From DATKSS01 sp049582065 (GTDB lineage: Bacteria; Chloroflexota; Dormibacteria; Dormibacterales; Dormibacteraceae): DNA of 8,632 bases. Below are positions 1-5,091 of this stretch, piece by piece. The DNA lies in the NCBI GenBank assembly GCA_049582065.1, contig JBAUTF010000057.1, positions 1-8,632 on the forward strand, written 5' to 3'. A program made the translations under genes and the position numbers. Each line of letters starts with the position of its first letter. Position 1 is the first letter of the stretch. The notes below the pieces were generated by a model, which was given only the letters and a program-made list of their open reading frames with translations, made no database searches and was not told where the DNA came from.

Positions 1-15
1 GCTCCAGGGGGCGCC

Positions 16-44
16 TTGACACGCTTGACGCGGTGCGTTATAAT
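16..44 (+). promoter_or_regulatory. Consensus sigma70-type promoter for the basic protein gene
   Basis: TTGACA at 16-21 and TATAAT at 39-44 are separated by exactly 17 bp, a full 12/12 match to the housekeeping sigma consensus with optimal spacing. Transcription would start near base 51, giving a leader of about 40 nt with a Shine-Dalgarno site before the ATG at 90. Such a strong promoter stands out here: the other promoters in this window lack a recognisable -35 box. Confidence 0.88.
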
Positions 45-65
45 GCAATGCGTCAAGAAAGTCAA
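37..65 (-). promoter_or_regulatory. Opposing sigma70-like promoter reading out of the left edge
   Basis: Read on the minus strand, TTGACT (65-60) and TATAAC (42-37) are separated by 17 bp, a 10/12 consensus match. It is the mirror image of the rightward promoter and shares its -10 region. Transcription would start near base 30 and run leftward out of the window, so the gene it might serve cannot be seen. It may drive a divergent gene or only reflect symmetry required by an operator. Confidence 0.55.
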
Positions 66-74
66 GTTAGGCCC

Positions 75-81
75 AAGGAGG
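75..81 (+). promoter_or_regulatory. Shine-Dalgarno site fixing the start at 90
   Basis: AAGGAGG at 75-81 lies 8 nt before the ATG at 90-92. It decides the start: an in-frame GTG at 33 overlaps the promoter and lies upstream of the predicted transcription start, so it cannot be used from this promoter. Confidence 0.9.
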
Positions 82-89
82 CTTTAATC

Positions 90-581
90 ATGAGCAACGA
101 GTTTTCCGACACCGCAACCACCGTCGAAGAGGTCGCTATTGGCGCCGCCAAGGCGGCGGCCAAAGTCGCGTCAGACCCCATGGGGTCCGCGCGCAAGCAG
201 GTCAGGGGTTTCGAGCGCCAGGGCACGCCGACCGTGCGCCGGATCAACCGCCGGTTCAACGCCCGGCTGAACGCGCGGCTGAACGCGCTGCGGCCTGAGA
301 AGGTCACGATCATGGGCCTTGAGCTCGACGGCAAGCTGCCCGAGAAGTTCGCCATCAAGGGCCTGCAGATGGTCAAGCTCCAGGCACGCCGCCAGGACGT
401 CGTCGGAGGAGTTGCAAAGCGCACACTGCGCATCTTCAACGCCTCGTTCAAGACGATCGCCCGCACCGCGACGCACCTCGAGCAGGCGAGCGAGCTGACG
501 GCCCACCGGCCGGCGTCCACCAGGCCGGCGGTCCGCACGAGCCGCCCGCGCCGCCGCACCGTCCGCCGCCACGCCGCATAA
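90..581 (+). CDS. Small highly basic hypothetical protein with Arg-rich tail
   Basis: I do not recognise this 163-residue protein. About 24 Arg and 10 Lys face 13 Asp/Glu, so it is strongly cationic. It has an Ala-rich, mildly acidic N-terminus (1-30), a cationic stretch at 35-68 containing four tandem R-x-N-x tetrapeptides (51-66), a more mixed helical-looking core (about 70-135), and a Pro/Arg/Thr-rich tail (about 139-163) with RPRRRTVRR, resembling tails of histone-H1-like proteins. No signal peptide or membrane segment is seen. A consensus promoter, strong Shine-Dalgarno and strong terminator make it a single-gene unit that is probably abundantly expressed. A nucleoid-associated or granule (phasin-like) role is conceivable from composition only; no family is claimed. 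The start is set by AAGGAGG at 75-81. Confidence 0.8.
   Translation: MSNEFSDTATTVEEVAIGAAKAAAKVASDPMGSARKQVRGFERQGTPTVRRINRRFNARLNARLNALRPEKVTIMGLELDGKLPEKFAIKGLQMVKLQARRQDVVGGVAKRTLRIFNASFKTIARTATHLEQASELTAHRPASTRPAVRTSRPRRRTVRRHAA
240..287 (+). repeat. Four tandem 12-nt in-frame repeats (R-[IFL]-N-[RA])
   Basis: Four codon-aligned 12-nt units, at 240-251, 252-263, 264-275 and 276-287, encode RINR, RFNA, RLNA and RLNA (residues 51-66). The last two units are identical at the DNA level (CGGCTGAACGCG) and the second is a close variant, suggesting recent duplication. Placing Arg every fourth residue would line up a positive stripe on a helix. Confidence 0.8.
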
Positions 582-595
582 CGACACGATCAACC

Positions 596-627
596 AAAGG
601 GCGCCCGCACCGGGCGCCCTTTTCTTT
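596..627 (+). terminator. Rho-independent terminator of the basic protein gene
   Basis: An 11-bp perfect stem pairs AAAGGGCGCCC (596-606) with GGGCGCCCTTT (612-622) around the 5-nt loop GCACC, followed by the T-rich run TTTCTTTT (620-627). It begins 14 bp after the stop codon. It separates the basic protein gene from the kinase gene starting at 651. Confidence 0.95.
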
Positions 628-650
628 TCGGGTAGCCTTCAGCTCAAGAC

Positions 651-1616
651 ATGGTCGTCTGCACGGGATCGATCGCGTACGACTACATCCTCACCTTCAA
701 AGGTCGATTCAAGGACCATATCCTCCCCGATAAGACGCACATCCTCAACCTGAGCTTTCTGGTCGACGACCTGCAGAAAAGGCGCGGCGGCGTGGCCGGC
801 AACTACGCGCACAACCTCGCTTTGCTCGGCTATCCGGCGGCAGTCCTCGCCACCGCCGGCACCGATGCGGCCGAGTATCGCGATTGGCTCGTCGCCCGAG
901 GCATCGACTGCCGCGGCTTGCGACTGCTGGACGGCGAGATCAGCGCGACCGGCTTCACGACGACCGACCTGGACGACAACCAGCTGACCGGCTACTACGG
1001 CGGTGCCATGTGGCGGGCCGCCATGCTCGGCCTGGACGACGCGCCGCCGGGCGCGGAAGCGGTGATCATCGGGCCCAATGACCCCGGCGCCATGAAGCGC
1101 CTTGTCAACGAGTGCCGGGAGCGAGGACTGCGGTTCGTCTTCGACCCTGCCCATCAGCTGCCCATGATTTCCGCCGGCGACGTCACCGACAGTACGAGAG
1201 GCGCGTGGATCGTGATCGGGAACGATTATGAGCTGGAGCTGATCCAGCAGCGTACCGAGCGCGACGTGCAAGGACTGCTCGAGCTGGCGCAGATCGTGGT
1301 CACGACTCTCGGGCGCTACGGGTCGCGCATCGCGACTCGGGAAAAGACCGTCGAGATCCCGGCCGCCACCCCGGTCCGCGAGGCCGACCCGACCGGAGCC
1401 GGCGACGCATATCGGGCCGGGCTGGTCGCGGGCCTGCTGCGCGGGCTCGACCTGGAACGCGCGGGTCGCGTCGCATCGCTGGCGGCCACCTACGCGGTGG
1501 AGCAGGTCGGCACGATCGAGCACGGCTATGAGCACGAGGCGTTCTCCGATCGCTACCGCGAGGCGTTCGGCATGGACCTGCCTGCGGAGTTCTGGAGGAA
1601 ACCCGGCGCTAGTTGA
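651..1616 (+). CDS. adoK: Adenosine kinase, PfkB/ribokinase family (AdoK-like)
   Basis: The 321-residue product is probably a cytosolic purine-salvage kinase forming AMP from adenosine and ATP. The N-terminus closely follows what I recall of mycobacterial AdoK: TGSIAYD (5-11), then GRF (18-20), LSFLVDD (34-40) and RRGGVAGN (44-51, the PfkB substrate-site GG motif). The C-terminal PfkB signature DPTGAGDAY (246-254) holds the likely catalytic base Asp252. Length fits the family. The ATG at 651 is the first start after an in-frame stop at 633-635 and aligns with the AdoK N-terminus, although no Shine-Dalgarno precedes it. A weak TAGCCT -10-like box lies at 633-638. The 3' end overlaps the convergent permease gene by 8 bp. 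Another nucleoside or sugar kinase specificity cannot be excluded. Confidence 0.88.
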   Translation: MVVCTGSIAYDYILTFKGRFKDHILPDKTHILNLSFLVDDLQKRRGGVAGNYAHNLALLGYPAAVLATAGTDAAEYRDWLVARGIDCRGLRLLDGEISATGFTTTDLDDNQLTGYYGGAMWRAAMLGLDDAPPGAEAVIIGPNDPGAMKRLVNECRERGLRFVFDPAHQLPMISAGDVTDSTRGAWIVIGNDYELELIQQRTERDVQGLLELAQIVVTTLGRYGSRIATREKTVEIPAATPVREADPTGAGDAYRAGLVAGLLRGLDLERAGRVASLAATYAVEQVGTIEHGYEHEAFSDRYREAFGMDLPAEFWRKPGAS

Positions 1617-2412
1617 ACTTGCGGCCCTGGTCTCTCCTGTAGGCCCAAATCGCGAGGACGAAGAACGCGACCGTGTAGCCGCCCATCCACAGCCAGTCGG
1701 TGGTGATGCTGCCGCCTTCGGTGGGAGCTCCGACGGAGTCCCAGACCAGCTGCGCGCCGCGATACAGCGGAAGGTAAGGGGCGATGTTCTGCAAGAACTG
1801 TGGCAGAAGGTGGAGAGGAAAGAACAACCCTGACGCGAACGCGGTCGGCAGGTAGATCAGGTTGGTGACGGCCGGCGCGGAGTTTGGACCGGCGATGTAG
1901 CCAAGCCCAAAACCCAGACCGACGAATGGGATCGAGCAGAGCATCGAGCGAAGAAACAGCGTGAGCCACTGCGAAGAAGTGAGGTGGGCCCCACCGGCGG
2001 AATATGCCAGGAGGCTGAGCACGATCAGCGCCATGAACGCGATGACCAGGGCGGAGATCGTCTTGGCGATGAAGAACACGATCGGCGGCAACGGGGTCGA
2101 CTGCATGAGCAGGTCCTGTTTCTGCCCTCGCTCGTTGGCGAGCGAGATGCCGAACCCGAGGACCATGACGTTGGCGACTCCGTACAGAGCCATCGAAGCC
2201 AGGAAGTACTCGCCGAACGTCACGCTGCCCGGCGGCCCCATCAGCTGCTTGGCCTGCCCGAGCCCGATGAACGCGTAGAACATCGCGGGCAGCACGATGC
2301 TGGTGGTGCTGAAAGCAGGGACACGAAAGAGCTTGATGAACTCGGCCCATGACTGCTTGGCGAGCATGGGCAGGATGGGAGCGGTGGCCGGCCTGACCGC
2401 TGCCGCGCTCAT
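1609..2412 (-). CDS. ABC-2 type transporter permease
   Basis: This 267-residue protein is the membrane half of an ABC exporter. About six hydrophobic segments are visible (near residues 35-52, 69-91, 111-137, 150-174, 182-200 and 238-257), as expected for an ABC-2/DrrB-type permease. The loop after segment 2 has the family-like ER...STPLPP pattern (94-110), and the C-terminus is short and basic. Its ATG overlaps the TGA of the upstream ATPase gene (ATGA), so the two are probably translationally coupled and co-transcribed. The substrate (drug, lipid or polysaccharide) cannot be told from sequence. Its last 8 bases overlap the end of the convergent adenosine kinase gene, and no terminator is visible there. 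Confidence 0.9.
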   Translation of the reverse strand: MSAAAVRPATAPILPMLAKQSWAEFIKLFRVPAFSTTSIVLPAMFYAFIGLGQAKQLMGPPGSVTFGEYFLASMALYGVANVMVLGFGISLANERGQKQDLLMQSTPLPPIVFFIAKTISALVIAFMALIVLSLLAYSAGGAHLTSSQWLTLFLRSMLCSIPFVGLGFGLGYIAGPNSAPAVTNLIYLPTAFASGLFFPLHLLPQFLQNIAPYLPLYRGAQLVWDSVGAPTEGGSITTDWLWMGGYTVAFFVLAIWAYRRDQGRKFN

Positions 2413-3305
2413 GCGGGCCCCTCGTGATGTGTCATCGCGACAAAGGCCTCTTCCAGGTCTGCGCCGGCCACTTCGAGCTGCGTCATCTCTATGCCGCGGC
2501 GGAACAGCTCCCGCAGAACGCTCTCGGGCTCGTTGGTCAGCAGGCGCACCCGGCCGTCTGCGACCTGCTGAGAGTTCAGCGGCAGGCCTGCAAAGTCACT
2601 CTGTCCCATCGGCCGCGAGGTGTTGAACGTGATCCTCTTGCCCGCGACCCGCGACTTGATCTCGGCGGGGGTCGAGTCGGCGATCACGTGCCCGCGGTCG
2701 ACCACGATCACACGGCGCGCAAGCTGGTCCGCCTCTTCGAGGTAGTGCGTGGTCAGCACGACGGTGCGGCCTTTGGCGGCGAACTCGCCGATCTGCTGCA
2801 GGAACAGCCGGCGGCCCTCGACGTCCATGCCGACGGTCGGCTCGTCCAGGAACAGCACGTCGGGGTTGCCGCACACGGCGAGGGCGAGGTAAAGGCGCTG
2901 GCGCTGGCCGCCCGAGAGGTCCTTGACGAGGCTCTTGGACTTTTCCTCGAGGCCTGCCATCGCCACCGCTTCCGACACCGTAAGAGGCGCCGGGTAGTAG
3001 GAGGCGAAGAGCCCGACGAGCTCGTCGACCTTGAGCATCCCGGGCACGCCCGACTCCTGCAGCATCACCCCGATGCGGCTGCGAGCCTTGACGTCCCTGG
3101 GGTTGAGGCCGAAGAGCCGCGCTCTGCCCGAGGTCGGCTTGCGGGTCCCGAGCATGAGGCTCATCGATGTGGTCTTGCCCGCGCCGTTCGGCCCGAGCAT
3201 GGCGACCACCTCACCCGGGTCGATCGCGAGCGTTACCTGGTCGAGGGCCAGCACCTCACCATAGCGCTTCGAGACGTTTTCGAGCTGCACGGCGGGCGCG
3301 CCCAC
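2409..3305 (-). CDS. ABC transporter ATP-binding protein (ABC-2/DrrA-type exporter)
   Basis: This 298-residue ATPase powers the partner permease encoded directly downstream. All nucleotide-binding motifs are intact: Walker A GPNGAGKTT (38-46), Q-loop Gln83, signature LSGGQ (130-134), Walker B LFLDEP (151-156) with Glu155 as catalytic base, and switch His187 (TTHYLEEAD). A C-terminal extension of about 80 residues after the core is typical of DrrA/NodI-like subunits. The GTG start at 3305 is chosen because the ATPase homology begins at once (VQLENVSKRYG) and a TAGCCT -10 box lies 7 nt upstream, implying a leaderless mRNA. The gene is divergent from the HIT gene across 23 bp. Substrate unknown. 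Confidence 0.93.
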   Translation of the reverse strand: MGAPAVQLENVSKRYGEVLALDQVTLAIDPGEVVAMLGPNGAGKTTSMSLMLGTRKPTSGRARLFGLNPRDVKARSRIGVMLQESGVPGMLKVDELVGLFASYYPAPLTVSEAVAMAGLEEKSKSLVKDLSGGQRQRLYLALAVCGNPDVLFLDEPTVGMDVEGRRLFLQQIGEFAAKGRTVVLTTHYLEEADQLARRVIVVDRGHVIADSTPAEIKSRVAGKRITFNTSRPMGQSDFAGLPLNSQQVADGRVRLLTNEPESVLRELFRRGIEMTQLEVAGADLEEAFVAMTHHEGPA

Positions 3306-3312
3306 GGGCTAC

Positions 3313-3322
3313 AGGCTAGCCT
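3313..3322. promoter_or_regulatory. Palindromic bidirectional -10 element between ABC and HIT genes
   Basis: AGGCTAGCCT at 3313-3322 is a perfect palindrome. Rightward it gives TAGCCT (3317-3322), 6 nt before the GTG at 3329. Leftward it gives TAGCCT (3318-3313), 7 nt before the GTG at 3305. Both fit the TANNNT -10 consensus at leaderless spacing, so both transcripts would start at or next to the start codon. No -35 box is recognisable on either side. The whole intergenic region is 23 bp, with no room for a leader or Shine-Dalgarno. Confidence 0.65.
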
Positions 3323-3328
3323 AGTCAC

Positions 3329-3751
3329 GTGGCGACGATCTTCACGCAGATCATCGAAGGGAGGCTGCCCGCGCGCTTCGTCTGGAAGGACGACGAATGC
3401 GTGGCGTTCCTCTCCAACCGCCCGCTGCGACCCGGGCATGCGCTGGTGGTCCCGCGACTCGAGGTCGACCACTGGCTGGATTTGAAATCGACGCTTCTCG
3501 CCCGTCTCACCGAGGCGGCACAGGCGATCGGGCGCGCGCAGATGGAGGCGTTCAAGCCCGCGCGCATCGGGATGATGCTGGCCGGTCTCGAGGTGCCCCA
3601 CTGCCACTTTCATGTCGTTCCGATTCGCGGCGTGAACGACCTCGATTTCGGCAACCAGGATCCGAATCCAGACCCCGCATCGATGGATGATGCCGCCGAG
3701 GCGATCCGGCGCGAGCTGCGCCGGCTCGGATTCGCGCAGGTCAGCAGCTAG
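3329..3751 (+). CDS. HIT family protein (histidine triad nucleotide hydrolase)
   Basis: The 140-residue product has the HIT fold of small nucleotide hydrolases and transferases (AMP-lysine-type or dinucleoside polyphosphate substrates). The triad H-x-H-x-H is seen as HCHFHVV (91-97), with His93 or His95 as the usual nucleophile region. The N-terminal IFTQIIEGRLPA (4-15) and the RPLRPGHALVVPR stretch (31-43) match the family. The N-terminal C-x-x-C zinc pair of many HIT proteins is absent. The GTG start sits 6 nt after a TAGCCT box, with no Shine-Dalgarno, so it is probably leaderless. The stop is 4 bp from the stop of the convergent DinB-type gene. The physiological substrate is not predictable. 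Confidence 0.92.
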   Translation: MATIFTQIIEGRLPARFVWKDDECVAFLSNRPLRPGHALVVPRLEVDHWLDLKSTLLARLTEAAQAIGRAQMEAFKPARIGMMLAGLEVPHCHFHVVPIRGVNDLDFGNQDPNPDPASMDDAAEAIRRELRRLGFAQVSS

Positions 3752-3755
3752 AGGC

Positions 3756-4274
3756 TCAGGACTCCAGGGACCTCTCCAGCTGCTCGATGTGCAGCTCGAG
3801 ATGGGTCACCAGGGGCAGTCTGGCGATCTCTTCCGCGGTCATCATCGTCCCATCCTCGAGGCGAGCGGCTCGGCGCAGGGCCCGTGGTTCGACCGCGCGC
3901 AACGTTTCGATCGAGCGGCGGTGGTCCGCCTGCGCCATGCGCAGCAGCTCCGCCGGCTCGAGCTTGGCCATCTGCTCTCCTGCGACGTCGCGCACGTTGA
4001 CGTTCTCCAGCAGGTTGAGCTCGGTCATCTGGCCACTCGAGATCTTGTGCACCAGGACGCCGTAGAACTTCGACAGCACGGCGATGTGCGCAAGGACCTC
4101 GTGGCTGCTCCACTCGCCGTCGCCATGGCCTGAGGTGATTCGGGGGCCCAGCTCCGCGAGCCGCGCCGACGCTTCTTCGAGCCTGTCGGCCAGCAGCTCG
4201 CGCTCGTGGTCCAGGAACTCGTCCATGAATCCCTGGACGTCGGCAGGGGTGAACGTCGTGCTCTCTATTTTCAT
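3756..4274 (-). CDS. DinB-fold (DinB_2-like) putative metal-dependent protein
   Basis: The 172-residue protein looks like a four-helix DinB/YfiT-fold member. His63 (in WSSHEVLAHI, 55-64) and His158 and His162 (in THLELHIEQLE, 157-167) are spaced as the three-His metal site of this superfamily. Members include thiol-dependent transferases (mycothiol or bacillithiol-dependent enzymes) and many proteins of unknown function; the exact reaction here is unknown. It has no signal peptide. The start is the ATG at 4274, with TAGATT 8 nt upstream and no Shine-Dalgarno. It is divergent from the dienelactone hydrolase gene across 30 bp and converges with the HIT gene. Confidence 0.8.
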   Translation of the reverse strand: MKIESTTFTPADVQGFMDEFLDHERELLADRLEEASARLAELGPRITSGHGDGEWSSHEVLAHIAVLSKFYGVLVHKISSGQMTELNLLENVNVRDVAGEQMAKLEPAELLRMAQADHRRSIETLRAVEPRALRRAARLEDGTMMTAEEIARLPLVTHLELHIEQLERSLES

Positions 4275-4282
4275 TGCGTCCC

Positions 4283-4288
4283 AATCTA
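4283..4288 (-). promoter_or_regulatory. Putative leaderless -10 box for the DinB-fold gene
   Basis: On the minus strand TAGATT (4288-4283) fits TANNNT and ends 8 nt before the ATG. No convincing -35 box or Shine-Dalgarno is present. Transcription would start within a base or two of the ATG. Confidence 0.5.
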
Positions 4289-4291
4289 GTG

Positions 4292-4297
4292 GACAAT
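4292..4297 (+). promoter_or_regulatory. Putative leaderless -10 box for the dienelactone hydrolase gene
   Basis: GACAAT matches TATAAT at four positions, including the key second A and final T, and ends 7 nt before the ATG at 4305. A weak -35-like TTTTCA (4268-4273) lies 18 bp upstream. No Shine-Dalgarno is seen. Confidence 0.4.
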
Positions 4298-4304
4298 TCG
4301 ACTC

Positions 4305-5042
4305 ATGTGCTACTCAGACGACGCAAGGGTTCCTCTGCCTCCCATCAGCGGCGGCGCCGCAGACCAGGGTGATTTCGAGCTGACATCCGCGGACGGCACC
4401 AGGTTCGCGGCCCACTTCGCCCGGGCTTCCAAACCGACCGGGGCCGGGATGGTGATCATGCCCGACGTGCGAGGTTTGCACCACTTCTACAAGGAGCTCG
4501 CGCAGCGGTTCGCCGAGGCCGGCATCGACTCAGTCGCGATCGACTATTTCGGCCGCACCGCCGGCATGGGTGAGCGAGGCGAAGATTTCGAATACCGGCC
4601 TCATGTCGAAAAGACGACGCCGGAGAAAATCAGCGAGGACGTCGCCGCCGCGGTCACCTATCTGAAATCGAAAGACGGAGGCGCGGTCAAGTCGGTCTTC
4701 ACTGTCGGCTTTTGCTTTGGCGGCTCGAACTCCTGGAACCAGTCGGCCGGCGGTCACGGGCTCAAGGGCTGCATCGGCTTTTACGGCCGGCCGGAGCGCA
4801 GCGAAACGTTCATGTCGAAGATGAAGGCTCCCCTGTTGATGCTCATCGCGGGCGCGGACTTCACGCCGCAGGAGGCATTCCACGACTTCGACAAGAAGCT
4901 CACGGAGGCCGGTGTGCCGCACGAGATGCACATTTACGAGGGCGCCCCACACAGCTTCTTCGACAGGACCTTCGCGGAGTGGAAGGACGCCTGTGATGAC
5001 GCTTGGCGCCGCATGCTCGCCTTCATCAAGAAGGAAAGCTGA
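4305..5042 (+). CDS. Dienelactone hydrolase family alpha/beta hydrolase
   Basis: This 245-residue cytosolic alpha/beta hydrolase carries a complete DLH-type triad: Cys137 in the nucleophile elbow GFCFGG (135-140), Asp185 in AGADFTP, and His216 in GAPHSFFD. The N-terminal MCYSDDARVPLPP is a hallmark I associate with a subgroup common in actinobacteria. In classical DLH (ClcD) a Glu near residue 36 poises the Cys; the equivalent segment here reads MPDVRG, with Asp54 in that place. The activity is therefore probably hydrolysis of a small ester or lactone, with the substrate unknown. No chloroaromatic pathway genes are nearby, so a catabolic role is unsupported. The start fits the family N-terminus and appears leaderless. 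Confidence 0.88.
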   Translation: MCYSDDARVPLPPISGGAADQGDFELTSADGTRFAAHFARASKPTGAGMVIMPDVRGLHHFYKELAQRFAEAGIDSVAIDYFGRTAGMGERGEDFEYRPHVEKTTPEKISEDVAAAVTYLKSKDGGAVKSVFTVGFCFGGSNSWNQSAGGHGLKGCIGFYGRPERSETFMSKMKAPLLMLIAGADFTPQEAFHDFDKKLTEAGVPHEMHIYEGAPHSFFDRTFAEWKDACDDAWRRMLAFIKKES

Positions 5043-5060
5043 CTTCTTCGACCTGAAGTC
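5041..5060 (+). repeat. Inverted repeat GACTTC-N8-GAAGTC upstream of the PucR gene
   Basis: Perfect 6-bp arms at 5041-5046 and 5055-5060 start inside the TGA of the hydrolase gene (5040-5042). Relative to the presumed PucR start at 5092, the element covers about -51 to -32, where an operator would overlap the -35 region. No T-tract follows, so it is not a good terminator. It could be an autoregulatory site or chance. Confidence 0.4.
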
Positions 5061-5078
5061 CTAAAGCCGGACCGCTCG

Positions 5079-5084
5079 TATAGT
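5079..5084 (+). promoter_or_regulatory. -10 box of the PucR-type regulator gene (leaderless)
   Basis: TATAGT (5/6 consensus) ends 7 nt before the GTG at 5092, so transcription should start at the start codon. There is no Shine-Dalgarno in the 7-nt interval and no clear -35 box. This is the clearest leaderless candidate in the window. Confidence 0.65.
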
Positions 5085-5091
5085 CAAGCCC

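Larger units (their letters stand above)
15..66. repeat. Dyad-symmetric element: four CTTGAC half-sites around a promoter
   Basis: CTTGAC occurs at 15-20 and 24-29, and its complement GTCAAG at 52-57 and 61-66. Each pair is spaced 9 bp start to start. All four copies are symmetric about one point between bases 40 and 41, where the palindrome TTATAA (38-43) sits. Pairing each base with its mirror gives 20 Watson-Crick matches out of 26. The outer copies supply the -35 boxes of both strands; the inner copies lie between the promoter elements. This could simply be a symmetric bidirectional promoter, or also an operator for a dimeric or tetrameric regulator. The symmetry is directly visible; the function is inferred. 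Confidence 0.75.

Noticed and set aside
33..89. In-frame GTG at 33 as start of the basic protein gene
   Set aside because: It overlaps the promoter region and lies upstream of the predicted transcription start near 51; AAGGAGG sits correctly before the ATG at 90.
633..638. TAGCCT before the adenosine kinase gene as another leaderless -10 box
   Set aside because: It ends 12 nt before the ATG, farther than the 6-8 nt at the other genes, and its -35 position falls in the terminator stem; kept only as a weak possibility.
3749..3785. Possible bidirectional terminator between the convergent HIT and DinB-fold genes
   Set aside because: Only a 5-bp AGAGG/CCTCT pairing with a long loop and no T-tract on either strand.
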